Source: CAWIUB01 sp963839995 (GTDB lineage: Bacteria > Actinomycetota > Actinomycetes > Mycobacteriales > Jatrophihabitantaceae). From it: DNA of 64,000 nt. Positions 17,349 to 24,530 of this stretch are shown here, one piece after another (position 1 is the stretch's first letter; every line of letters starts with the position of its first letter). A program made the translations under genes and the position numbers. Where the stretch lies: contig CAWIXH010000020.1 in NCBI GenBank assembly GCA_963839995.1, positions 108,745-172,744 on the forward strand, given 5' to 3'. The notes below the pieces were generated by a model. It saw nothing but the letters and a program-made list of their open reading frames with translations, did not search any database and had not been told where the DNA came from.

Positions 17349-17524
17349 CCCGGCACTCACGGTGTGCTCAACCCCCATATCCCGCAGGAACATTGGGGCG
17401 GCGGATGAGCGGAACTCGTGAACTTAGCGTGTGCGGAAGCGTTTCTCCCGAACCCTTATTGAGCGCCCCCGGCTGGTGATTGAGGGCACCAGACCGGGGA
17501 CTTGACCGGATGGAGGTCCGGCCC

Positions 17525-17740
17525 ATGCCAACCCAACCAAGAAACCCCGCCAGCCACCACTACCAGGAGGCTGAGCGGACGCTGGACACGATCGGGGCGC
17601 TCGGCGCCGACGAGGCCGAGCGGACCGTCGAAGTGTTAACCGCTATCTGCCACGCCGTGCTGTCGGTCGCGGCGACGTTGGCGCTGCCCGCGGCCGACCC
17701 GCGCAGCGACCAGCAGCGCTTCGAACAGGACCACCACTGA
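17525..17740 (+). CDS. Small hypothetical protein, element left end
   Basis: 71 residues from the ATG at 17525, preceded by GGAGGT eight bases upstream, a very good ribosome-binding site. Helical, with EAERTLDTIGALGADEAERTVEVLT, quoted in parts as EAERTLDTIGALG and DEAERTVEVL, followed by a hydrophobic AVLSVAATLAL segment. Not recognised. First of three overlapping small genes reading away from the left attachment site, opposite to the capsid/primase operon. An imperfect inverted repeat at 17463-17498 lies in its leader. Confidence 0.6.
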   Translation: MPTQPRNPASHHYQEAERTLDTIGALGADEAERTVEVLTAICHAVLSVAATLALPAADPRSDQQRFEQDHH

Positions 17741-17835
17741 TGGCCGCGGGCTACGTGGGCCGTCACCGCGGCGAAGGCGTGCAGCATGTCTCCCGCTACC
17801 GCGGGCGGCACCGCGGCGAGAGAGGGACATCATGA
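17740..17835 (+). CDS. Very small basic peptide, element left end
   Basis: 31 residues (MAAGYVGRHRGEGVQHVSRY...). The start overlaps the previous stop as TGATG, and the stop overlaps the next start as ATGA. The peptide repeats a GxHRGE motif twice (GRHRGEG and GRHRGER). Too short for family assignment; the tight coupling on both sides is the main evidence for translation. Confidence 0.4.
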   Translation: MAAGYVGRHRGEGVQHVSRYRGRHRGERGTS

Positions 17836-18002
17836 CCGTGGTGGTCGACATGTTCGACCACCTGCCGCCGTACGAGGCGAAGCTCCGGGTCGAGCTGCTC
17901 GCCGAGCAGGACGAGGAGCGGCGGGCCGGTCGGGTATGGCGGGCGCGCCGTTCGCTGGCTCAGCTGCTGCACGGCCTCGCGGAACGGGTGGATCCGTCGT
18001 GA
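17832..18002 (+). CDS. Small hypothetical protein, element left end
   Basis: 56 residues from the ATG at 17832 (ATGA overlap with the 31-residue ORF). Charged and helical: AKLRVELLAEQDEERRAGRV then WRARRSLAQLLHGLAERV. No known domain recognised. It ends 35 bases before the convergent HicB gene. The three plus-strand ORFs form a single coupled unit that could be an early or lysogenic transcript. Confidence 0.5.
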   Translation: MTVVVDMFDHLPPYEAKLRVELLAEQDEERRAGRVWRARRSLAQLLHGLAERVDPS

Positions 18003-18036
18003 CCCGGCGGCGGGGCGCTCTGCTGACTGGCGCGGA

Positions 18037-18417
18037 TCAGGACGCGACTAGTTGTTGTGCTCGCTGGAATGACACTCCGAGTGCAGCGCCGATATCACGG
18101 ACGGGGAGGTGCTGCGCTGCCAGGTCGCGTGCGAGCCGTATCTGGTCGGCGCGCACGTGCCGTTCCATCGCGGCGAGTTCGGCGCGTTCGGCTTCGAGCT
18201 CACGGAGCCTATCTGCGACGGCGACACTGCCCACAACCTGCACCGAGCACGTGATGGTGAAGCTGTCCACGGGGACGTCGAGTGTGACGGCGATGAGTGA
18301 CCGCGCCATGGTTTCGACTTCGCTGAGCCTGCGGGCCTGAGTGAGACCGTCCAGCTCGGGGACAGCGATCATCCACCACTTGCCCTCCCTGGTCACGGTC
18401 ACGGCATAGTTGGTCAT
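18037..18417 (-). CDS. hicB: HicB-like antitoxin with C-terminal helix-turn-helix
   Basis: 126 residues from the ATG at 18417, overlapping the hicA stop (ATGA). The N-terminal 60 residues have the HicB partial RNase H-like pattern YAVTVTREGKWWMIAVPELDG, given in parts as YAVTVTREGKWW and VPELDGLTQARRL. A coiled segment follows, and then a helix-turn-helix-like end, VRDIGAALGVSFQRAQQLV, which would bind the operator. It neutralises HicA. The longer upstream frame overlaps hicA and is rejected. Confidence 0.82.
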   Translation of the reverse strand: MTNYAVTVTREGKWWMIAVPELDGLTQARRLSEVETMARSLIAVTLDVPVDSFTITCSVQVVGSVAVADRLRELEAERAELAAMERHVRADQIRLARDLAAQHLPVRDIGAALGVSFQRAQQLVAS

Positions 18418-18623
18418 CGGGCGCTCCTGGGGCAGTCGCTGATGGCTTTGCGGATCTTGCGAACGACGCCTGGTGAGATCACGCGGTGGGTGGTGGGGAC
18501 CGGGACCTGATGCTGCCCGCAGGGGCAACCGTAGTTGTCGTGGCGTCCGTCGCTTCGGATCATCCGCCAGCCCGCCTTGGTAAGTTCCTTGAGCATTTTC
18601 CGTGTCGGCTCGTCGCTCACCAC
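18414..18623 (-). CDS. hicA: HicA-like mRNA interferase toxin
   Basis: 69 residues of the dsRBD-like HicA (YcfA) fold: MLKELTKAGWRMIRSDGRHD, NYGCPCG and THRVISPGVVRKIRKAI. The catalytic His of HicA is in the GRHDNY segment (GSHH in many homologues). HicA cleaves mRNA; toxin precedes antitoxin as is usual for hicAB. The start is a GTG at 18623 next to the CTAG-rich operator. Within a mobile element it may stabilise the island or act in phage exclusion. Confidence 0.82.
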   Translation of the reverse strand: MVSDEPTRKMLKELTKAGWRMIRSDGRHDNYGCPCGQHQVPVPTTHRVISPGVVRKIRKAISDCPRSAR

Positions 18624-18671
18624 TAGTTTAGTCTATGTTGCCTAGACGGTTCTAGTCCAGTGTGGCTAGAC
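18622..18671. promoter_or_regulatory. CTAG-rich operator/promoter of hicAB
   Basis: Four CTAG tetramers lie within 50 bases, at 18623, 18642, 18652 and 18666, a rare word in high-GC DNA. The inverted repeat GTCTA-N7-TAGAC occupies 18631-18647. This lies just before the hicA start and is the expected HicB binding region. It is also the most AT-rich spot nearby. Confidence 0.5.
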
Positions 18672-18683
18672 GAACCGCCGACG

Positions 18684-19205
18684 CTAGCCGCGGCGCCTAG
18701 CCTCCCACGCGGCCAGGTCAGCCTGGCGGTAGAGCTTGACGGGGTGCCCGGGTGCCGGACGCGACGAAACGTGCCTCGGGAAGCCGTGCGCGCGACGCTT
18801 GCGGGCCGTCTTCGCGGCCTCCAGGGTGCACGTCAGCAGCCGGGCGTCGACGGCCTCACGCAGCGACACCAGCGGCCCGTCCGGTGGCTCTGGGGCCTGT
18901 CTCACAGGTGTCTCAGGTGCCCCTAGGGGCGTGCCCCCCCTGTACCCCTGATATGCCCCTGTGGGGTATGTCTCGGACAGGTCCTCGGACACGGCGGCCT
19001 CATGCTCGCCGAGGTGTTCGACGCACCGCGCGGTGTGCGCGGCGAACGCGGGATGCCGGTAAACAAAGGTGAAACCCCGCCGCTCCGCGTGCAGACCCGC
19101 GGCGTCAGGGTGCGGAACGCCGAGCTTCGTGCGCGATACCGCGCGGACGGCGGCAGCCGTCAGCAGCCGCGCGGCATGCGCGCGCAACACCGGCACCGCA
19201 GGCAC
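18684..19205 (-). CDS. Hypothetical protein with C-terminal HTH_17-like segment
   Basis: 173 residues from a GTG at 19205. The C-terminal 55 residues read VSLREAVDARLLTCTLEAAK then ARKRRAHGFPRHVSS and VKLYRQADLAAWEARRRG, a pattern seen in small phage and island helix-turn-helix proteins (MerR/AlpA-like). The N-terminal 110 residues are Ala/Arg-rich and unassigned. It lies between the capsid gene and hicAB, the position of the poorly understood Rv1573-Rv1575 genes in phiRv1. It may be an excisionase or regulator. Confidence 0.5.
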   Translation of the reverse strand: MPAVPVLRAHAARLLTAAAVRAVSRTKLGVPHPDAAGLHAERRGFTFVYRHPAFAAHTARCVEHLGEHEAAVSEDLSETYPTGAYQGYRGGTPLGAPETPVRQAPEPPDGPLVSLREAVDARLLTCTLEAAKTARKRRAHGFPRHVSSRPAPGHPVKLYRQADLAAWEARRRG

Positions 19206-19241
19206 AGCTCACCATCCTCGCCGAAACACGCGCACAGCAGT

Positions 19242-19295
19242 GCGGCCCCGCCCCCCGGCCGGGCGCGCTGACACTCCACCGGGGGGCGGGGCCGC
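19242..19295 (-). terminator. Strong GC hairpin after the capsid gene
   Basis: A 17-bp perfect stem (19242-19258 with 19279-19295; arm GCGGCCCCGCCCCCCGG) closes a 20-base loop. It lies 75 bases past the capsid stop on the minus strand. Probable intrinsic terminator or transcript-stabilising structure of the structural operon. Confidence 0.55.
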
Positions 19296-19369
19296 GTGCC
19301 GGCGCCCCTCGTCCGCGACGCGGCCGGAAGGTGAGGGCTACGCCACGGAAGCGCCGACGACTATCAGGC

Positions 19370-20872
19370 CTACTTGACCTCGAGGTAGCGGAAGTGGTTC
19401 ACCGAAATCACACCAGCACCGGTCCGCCAATATGTGTACAGGCCACGCGTGCCGAGCGGCAGCCGGTTGGTCCCAAGCATGTGCGGGATCAGCTCTGCGG
19501 ACATCCCCAACCGATCGACCACCTTGTAGCCCTTGAAGTTGCCGACGATGATCAGCTTCTTCGCGCTGGTCGCACCCGTGTCCATCGTCGACCATTCGAC
19601 CTTCGGGCGGCCCAGGAAGTCGCCGCCCCGGTCGCCGTCGGCGAACTGCCGGGCCTGCGTCGTGGAGCCTTGCGCGACGAACTGGTACGTGGTGTCCCAT
19701 GTGGCGGGCGCCGCGGCGAACGTCGAGGCGGGGATGAACCGGGCCGGGATCGCCGCCTTCAGCGCCCACGGGTCGCCGACCGCGTAGGTGGCGGTCGTCG
19801 CGGTCTGCACCCGCTGCGTGGTGGTGAGCCCGTTCAGCGCGCCGATGTTCAGGATCCCGGACGGCTCGTTGGTGCCGGACCCGACCAGGAACTTCGTGGC
19901 ATCCAGCGTGTTCCTACCGTCGGCGACCAGCTGCACCAGCTGGGCGCTGAGCGACTCCCAATCCTGCGACGCCTCGATGGTGAACTGGCAGAACGCGCGG
20001 CCCTGCTGGGTGGCGATGTTCGGGCCGAGCAGCGCCGGCGACGCATCCGTCGCCTCCACACCCTCCTGCACGTAGGCGGCGGTCACCGAGTCTGCGGTGA
20101 CACCCTGCCAGTTGTGCGTGCCGACCGTCACCACGTCCGCCAGGTCACGCACAGGATTGAGCGCGCCGCTTCCTGTGGTCAAAATTGTGGCATCGATCGT
20201 CAACGGCAACGGGAAGCCCGTGGCGCCGGTCGTCAGCGCGGCGTTCATGACCCGGTGCTGGTCCTGCACCGCGCCGATCTCCTGCACCGCGCGGACCTCG
20301 TCCGGGGAGAACCGGAGGTGGCCTTGCTGGGGGTCGGCGAGCATCTTCGCGAACGCCGTCCCGTAGTGCTCGTCGCCGACGGCGGCGAGGTACCGGGCGG
20401 TCATGCCCTGCGAGTCGCCGCGGCGCAGCACGTTGTCGAGCCGGTCCGCGGCGGCGGCGTTCAGCACCCGGCTGCCGGTGTACCGCTGCACCGCGTTCAT
20501 GCCGGCGGTGCGGTAGGCCTGCACCCGCGGGTCGGTGTTCGGGGTCGACCAGCCGCCGTGATCTGACGGCGGCATGCCCGGGTTCGGCGGCGTGTTCGGC
20601 TGCGCCATCGCCGATGGGATACCCGGGCCCTCCATCCCGGAGTAGTCGCCGGCCTGCGCGCGGGCCACGACACGCTCACCGAGGCGCACATTCGAGATGC
20701 GCTGCTCGAGCACGTCCGCCTCGATGCGCTGGCGCGTGGTCGGGCGGTCGAACGCCGTGAGCCTCTGGCGCCGGGCCTCCAACGTCGGGTAGTCGGCGTC
20801 GCGCAGCTCGGCGCTGATCTCTGAACGGTAGGCCTCGGCGAGTTCTTCAGCCGAAGCACGGTAGGTAGTCAT
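19370..20872 (-). CDS. HK97-fold phage major capsid protein
   Basis: 500 residues from the ATG at 20872, eight bases after a GGAGGT ribosome-binding site. Residues from about 200 match the HK97 capsid family: VQDQHRVMNAALTTGATGFP, AAYVQEGVEATDAS, FCQFTIEASQDWESLSAQLV, KFLVGSGTNEPSGIL, and the C-terminal GLYTYWRTGAGVISVNHFRY. The first 180 residues contain a helical Arg/Glu-rich part (residues 5-75) and a Pro/Gly-rich linker, and could serve as a scaffolding delta-domain. No separate protease gene is next to it. The capsid gene is the last large gene of the structural unit. Confidence 0.92.
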   Translation of the reverse strand: MTTYRASAEELAEAYRSEISAELRDADYPTLEARRQRLTAFDRPTTRQRIEADVLEQRISNVRLGERVVARAQAGDYSGMEGPGIPSAMAQPNTPPNPGMPPSDHGGWSTPNTDPRVQAYRTAGMNAVQRYTGSRVLNAAAADRLDNVLRRGDSQGMTARYLAAVGDEHYGTAFAKMLADPQQGHLRFSPDEVRAVQEIGAVQDQHRVMNAALTTGATGFPLPLTIDATILTTGSGALNPVRDLADVVTVGTHNWQGVTADSVTAAYVQEGVEATDASPALLGPNIATQQGRAFCQFTIEASQDWESLSAQLVQLVADGRNTLDATKFLVGSGTNEPSGILNIGALNGLTTTQRVQTATTATYAVGDPWALKAAIPARFIPASTFAAAPATWDTTYQFVAQGSTTQARQFADGDRGGDFLGRPKVEWSTMDTGATSAKKLIIVGNFKGYKVVDRLGMSAELIPHMLGTNRLPLGTRGLYTYWRTGAGVISVNHFRYLEVK

Positions 20873-20877
20873 TTCGG

Positions 20878-20927
20878 GGCACCTCCGGGGGCGCGCGTAG
20901 GGACAGGCACCGCGTCCCGGAGGTGCC
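20878..20927 (-). promoter_or_regulatory. Hairpin that buries the capsid ribosome-binding site
   Basis: On the minus strand GGCACCTCCGGG and CCCGGAGGTGCC are exact complements, separated by 26 bases. The downstream arm contains the GGAGGT that serves the capsid ATG at 20872. Folding would block initiation, so a protein or a conformational change could control capsid synthesis. Confidence 0.55.
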
Positions 20928-20951
20928 TCTTGCAACCTGGCCCCAGGGTCG

Positions 20952-21005
20952 CGCCGATTGGCTGCACCCGGCGGGGCTACACGCGCCCGGACGCCGATTG
21001 GCTGC
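20952..21005. repeat. 14-bp direct repeat upstream of the capsid gene
   Basis: CGCCGATTGGCTGC occurs at 20952-20965 and at 20992-21005, start to start 40 bp (about four helical turns). It sits in the 149-base gap between the 92-residue gene and the capsid gene. Paired activator sites or part of a promoter are possible. Confidence 0.45.
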
Positions 21006-21021
21006 CCAGACAGGGGTCAGT

Positions 21022-21300
21022 CTACGCGGCGTCGCCCTCGGGCGGCCACGGGCCGATCTGGGCCCGTTCACGCACCTCGCCGGGCGTGACCTCACGCCAC
21101 GGCTGCCCGTCGCCGGGGTCGCCGCGGCGCGTCCACACCGACGTCGCGGCCAGCACGGTCACCGCCTCGAGCTCACGCACCAGACTGCCGGCCAGATCCT
21201 GCTCGCTGTACCCGTCCGGCAGATCCAGCCGCCAATCCCGCGCATGCGCGCCGTGCGCGTCGTCCTCACCCGGCGGATCCAGGAAGTCCAAGCCGCTCAC
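21022..21300 (-). CDS. Hypothetical element protein between TerS and capsid
   Basis: 92 residues, ATG at 21300 overlapping the small-terminase stop (ATGA). Acidic, with HARDWRLDLPDGYSEQDLAG, then a helical LVRELEAVTVLAATSVWTRRG, given as LVRELEAVTVLAA, and a PWREVTPGEV segment. Not recognised. Position is where phiRv1/phiRv2 carry a prohead protease, but no protease motif is visible here. It may be a small head or packaging accessory. Confidence 0.55.
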   Translation of the reverse strand: MSGLDFLDPPGEDDAHGAHARDWRLDLPDGYSEQDLAGSLVRELEAVTVLAATSVWTRRGDPGDGQPWREVTPGEVRERAQIGPWPPEGDAA

Positions 21301-21812
21301 GACAGCAACCTCGACGGGTTGTACTTGAACGGATTCCCGCCGGTCAGCAGATCCGAGTCCGGGTCGAAACCCTCCGGGTCGTCATCCCGGATACCGCTAC
21401 GCCCGCGAGCGTCCGGCGACAGCCCGAGCGCCGACGCTAGATGCCGCAACTGCGTACCGGCCTGCACCCACACCGTCATCGCCGGCGACTTCACGTCACG
21501 GCCCTTGTCGACCACGCTGCGCCCCGGCACCAGCACACCAGCCGCAGCCAGCTCCGCAGCCGCCAGCACGTACACCGACCAGGCGATGCAGAACGCCGCC
21601 AGCAGCGCCCGGTCACCTTCCCGGAACCGCACCGGGTGATGCTCGTACACCTTGCCCAGCCGCGCCCACTCGGCGCGCGCCGTCTCGTCCAGCACGGCGG
21701 GCACCTCGGCCCAGTCCAACCCGATCCCGCCGACCCGCACGTCGACCGCAGCCGGCGCCGGCGCAAGCGGCCTCATCACCTTCAACCCGGGTGGTGTACG
21801 CCGATTCGCCAT
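21297..21812 (-). CDS. P27-type phage terminase small subunit
   Basis: 171 residues from the ATG at 21812 (a GTG at 21818 is possible). The family pattern is visible: LDETARAEWARLGKVYEHHP at about residue 43, DRALLAAFCIAWSVYVLAAAE, AAGVLVPGRSVVDKGRDVKSP, then LRHLASALGLSPDARGR and a disordered acidic tail. Small terminases recognise the pac/cos site and load DNA for packaging. No large terminase is present, which in satellites lets the element redirect a helper phage's packaging motor. Confidence 0.82.
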   Translation of the reverse strand: MANRRTPPGLKVMRPLAPAPAAVDVRVGGIGLDWAEVPAVLDETARAEWARLGKVYEHHPVRFREGDRALLAAFCIAWSVYVLAAAELAAAGVLVPGRSVVDKGRDVKSPAMTVWVQAGTQLRHLASALGLSPDARGRSGIRDDDPEGFDPDSDLLTGGNPFKYNPSRLLS

Positions 21813-21926
21813 GATCACAGCCTGTCACTTATCAGAACTGACCCGCAACGCCGTCGGTGTAAGCCGGGTGGGGAAGGCGGTCCTGGCAGTTGTGGATCTT
21901 GCGTGCCGCCCCCGCCCCCCCGGTGG

Positions 21927-22109
21927 TCACGCCACGTCACCGTCTCCGTCCGCGCCCTCGGCGTCGTCGTCCTGTTCGGCGTCGGCGCGGTCGAGCGCGA
22001 AGGCCAGCGCGTCGGCGATCAGCTGCGACCATGACATGTCTGGTGCTCGTTGTTCGCACTCGGCGACGAGATCGTCGTCGAGATCAACCGCGATCCGCAC
22101 GCCCGTCAT
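21927..22109 (-). CDS. Small acidic protein, possible ribbon-helix-helix
   Basis: 60 residues: MTGVRIAVDLDDDLVAECEQ, then a SWSQLIADALAFALDRAD helix and an Asp/Glu-rich tail. The RIAVDLDDDLV beta-strand followed by two helices resembles a ribbon-helix-helix DNA-binding domain. Overlaps the next ORF upstream by 26 bases. A regulatory role is possible; no family match is claimed. Confidence 0.5.
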   Translation of the reverse strand: MTGVRIAVDLDDDLVAECEQRAPDMSWSQLIADALAFALDRADAEQDDDAEGADGDGDVA

Positions 22110-22263
22110 TGTCGCGCGCGTCCTGCTCGGTGTGGTCGTGCCATGCGGCGGCGGGTGTGCGTGCTGCCTGGTCTGGCCAGTGCGCGGGCGGTCGCATCAG
22201 CCCGTCGACCCTGGTCGTCCACCCTTCGGCGAGCAGCAATTCGTGTTGCTCGGTGCTGTTCAT
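22084..22263 (-). CDS. Small hypothetical protein
   Basis: 59 residues: MNSTEQHELLLAEGWTTRVD then GLMRPPAHWPDQAARTPAAA. It has an excellent ribosome-binding site (AAGGAGAT seven bases before the ATG at 22263). The start lies immediately left of the octamer repeat cluster. Not recognised; short tryptophan-containing proteins of this kind are common next to phage replication genes. Confidence 0.55.
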   Translation of the reverse strand: MNSTEQHELLLAEGWTTRVDGLMRPPAHWPDQAARTPAAAWHDHTEQDARDNDGRADRG

Positions 22264-22280
22264 CTATCTCCTTCCCTCTC

Positions 22281-22469
22281 GACTGTGGCGGACCGTGGCG
22301 GACTGTGGCCGCGCCACGGTCGCGTGAGCGTCCGTGTGACTGTGGCCGGTGGCTGCGCTGTATGCAGCCACGGTCACAGCCACGGTCACGAGGCTCACGG
22401 CGCGTCTCCGCTGGGAGAAGGCTCAGCCACAGTCACAGCCACGGTCGCAAAGAGCCTGGCCGACCGTGG
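22281..22469. repeat. Iteron-like octamer cluster, candidate replication origin
   Basis: The octamer CCAC[A/G]GTC occurs ten times on one or the other strand: inverted at 22281, 22291, 22301, 22338 and 22462; direct at 22314, 22368, 22380, 22427 and 22439. Several are spaced 10 or 12 bp apart. Inside lies a near-perfect 20-bp inverted repeat (22336-22383) with a 7-base loop. It spans the end of the primase-helicase gene and the gap after it, a typical place for an origin of a small replicon. Confidence 0.6.
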
Positions 22470-24530
22470 GCCTTGACGCTCGATTAACTTCCCGTCGAGC
22501 ACTAGCCGGGTGAGTGCGTTGTCGACGCGGTCCTTGCCGACACCGGTTGCCTTCGCGCGGATGGTGCGGAGGCTTGCCGCTAGCCCGCGTGCTTCGAGGT
22601 CGGCCACGGCGGCCAGCATGTTCGCGTCGTCGTGGTCGTCTCGTGTCCCGGTGGTTTCGCTCTTGGTCTGTTCGGCCGGTTCGATGAACGCAAGGTCGAG
22701 GTAGCCGACATGCGTGCGGGTGTCGTCCACGATCAGCGACCCCATGAACGTCTTGCCGGGTAGCTTGCTGGGCCTGCCGGCGCGGCGCAGGTGACCCGGG
22801 CGGTCCTTGGTGACGAACACGTGGGAGCAGCCGCGGAGGTCGCGGCCGAACGGGGCGGCGTTCTCCAGCAGGATCAGCGAGCCGGTGAGCCCGTTGCCTT
22901 TGTGGATGGACCCGAGTGGGTCCCGGCCGCGTCGTTCCTTGTCTTTGACGACGTGGTCGCAGGCCAGTGTCGCTGCGCCGACGGCGGTGCAGGGTTTCAC
23001 CAGCCGGCGGCGGAACGCGGCCACGCCGTCCTCTTCCCGGATGCCTTGACCGTGCATCGACATGGCTTCGTTGACGCCGTCGAGGACGACCAGCGACGGC
23101 GCGGGGCGCAGTAGGGCGGCCAGCCGGGGCGGGGTGACCGGCTCGGCTGGGCCGACGAACACGAACCGGGTCAGGATTACGTCGTTAGGGACGCCGAGCG
23201 CTTGGAGCCGTTCGATGGTGTCGGCGGGGTCGGCTTCCTCGAAGTGGATGTAGAGCGCGCGTTTGCCGTTGGTGAGTTCGGCGGCCACGGACGCGGCGGC
23301 GAGCCACGATTTCCCGGATTCCATCTCGCCGATGGCGGTGTGTTCCTTGCCTGGGTAGATGAGCCGCAGCCCGTCGGATCGGGCGAGGCCGATGGTGGGT
23401 TCGGGTCGGATGACCTGGCCGTTGAGGTAGGGCGCCAAGTCGACCGGAGCCCACGACGAGCAATCCGCGTCGGCCGCGTCGCCGATGGTGCTGGCCTGGG
23501 GTGGGTGCTGGTGGTCGCCGAGTTCCCCGGCTACCTTGGCGTCTGTCATCCGTTCGGCGCGGGTGACACCCCAGGCGAGGGCGTCGCGGATCTCGCCGCG
23601 GCTTTCGGGGCGTTTGTCCCCGGTCTCGAGTACCACCCGGAACCGTGCGGCCAGCGCCGCCAGCGCGGCCGTGTGATCCTGCTCGGTGATGCAGCCGCGT
23701 CGGTGCGCGGCGGCCAGCCGGGTGGCCTGGCCGACGAGCCACGGATGCCGGGCGCCGGGTGTGTCCGTAGCCCAGCCTTCGGCCATCGTGGTGACGTAAC
23801 TGCAGGTCCGATCGGCGAACCGCCAACCGCCGGCCTCGGCGACGGTCTCGCCGAGCTGCTCCCGATCCTCCGCCAGCTCCCGTATGCCGTAGGCGTCGAG
23901 GCATTCGCGGATCTGCTCGAGGGACACCGGGGTGCCGGCGAGCGGGGTGAGCCCGGTCCGTTTCGGGGCGGCCTTGCGGTTCGTGGTGCCCGGGGCGCGC
24001 AGCACCCTGGCCAGGTCGTACACGTTGTCGACGTGGCCGCCGTGGGCTTCGGCGACGCGGTTGACGAGCCTGCCCCAGCGGCGCAGCAGCGCCTGCGCGG
24101 CGAGCCATCGTGGGTCGGTGTCGTCGGGCCAGTCGGTGCCGGGGCCGCGTTCGACAGCCCAGTGCGGTTGCAGGCCGTGCCCTGTCGACACGACGGCGAC
24201 CGGTGCCGAGCCGAGCAGCCCGGCCAGGTCGGTGATCACCGTTGCGGCGGCGTCCCAGCCGGGCATGCCGCCGGCCTTGACGTCGAGGTCCGCGTACAGC
24301 TCCCGCAGCCCGACCACGTCGGCGGCTTTACCACGTCCCGTCCCGTTGACCCGCTCGTGTAGCGGCTGCGTGGAGAACCAGCAGTCGACCTCGGTGTACC
24401 TGGCGGCGAGGTCGGGCGCCTTCTCCACGGTGGTCATCTCCGCAGTGAACGACGCCCCGTGGCAGATGGCGGTGCGTTCGCCGGGGTCACGGCCGAGCGT
24501 GTCCAGCAGGTCCCGCAGCTCGGCGGTCAT
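22395..24530 (-). CDS. Bifunctional primase-polymerase / RecA-like helicase (replication protein)
   Basis: 711 residues from the ATG at 24530 (ATGA overlap with the preceding gene). The N-terminal archaeo-eukaryotic primase domain shows GLRELYADLDVKAGG (metal-binding DxD), STGHGLQPHWAVE (the sxH nucleotide motif) and VLRAPGTTNRKA. After a helical linker, a RecA/AAA ATPase begins: Walker A GEMESGKSW (about residue 400), IHFEEADP, and Walker B LVVLDGVNEAM. The C-terminal segment VGKDRVDNALTRLVLDGKLI resembles a winged helix. It would prime and unwind the excised element at the nearby repeats. It corresponds in position to Rv1582c of phiRv1. Confidence 0.88.
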   Translation of the reverse strand: MTAELRDLLDTLGRDPGERTAICHGASFTAEMTTVEKAPDLAARYTEVDCWFSTQPLHERVNGTGRGKAADVVGLRELYADLDVKAGGMPGWDAAATVITDLAGLLGSAPVAVVSTGHGLQPHWAVERGPGTDWPDDTDPRWLAAQALLRRWGRLVNRVAEAHGGHVDNVYDLARVLRAPGTTNRKAAPKRTGLTPLAGTPVSLEQIRECLDAYGIRELAEDREQLGETVAEAGGWRFADRTCSYVTTMAEGWATDTPGARHPWLVGQATRLAAAHRRGCITEQDHTAALAALAARFRVVLETGDKRPESRGEIRDALAWGVTRAERMTDAKVAGELGDHQHPPQASTIGDAADADCSSWAPVDLAPYLNGQVIRPEPTIGLARSDGLRLIYPGKEHTAIGEMESGKSWLAAASVAAELTNGKRALYIHFEEADPADTIERLQALGVPNDVILTRFVFVGPAEPVTPPRLAALLRPAPSLVVLDGVNEAMSMHGQGIREEDGVAAFRRRLVKPCTAVGAATLACDHVVKDKERRGRDPLGSIHKGNGLTGSLILLENAAPFGRDLRGCSHVFVTKDRPGHLRRAGRPSKLPGKTFMGSLIVDDTRTHVGYLDLAFIEPAEQTKSETTGTRDDHDDANMLAAVADLEARGLAASLRTIRAKATGVGKDRVDNALTRLVLDGKLIERQGPRSARLFATVAVTVAEPSPSGDAP

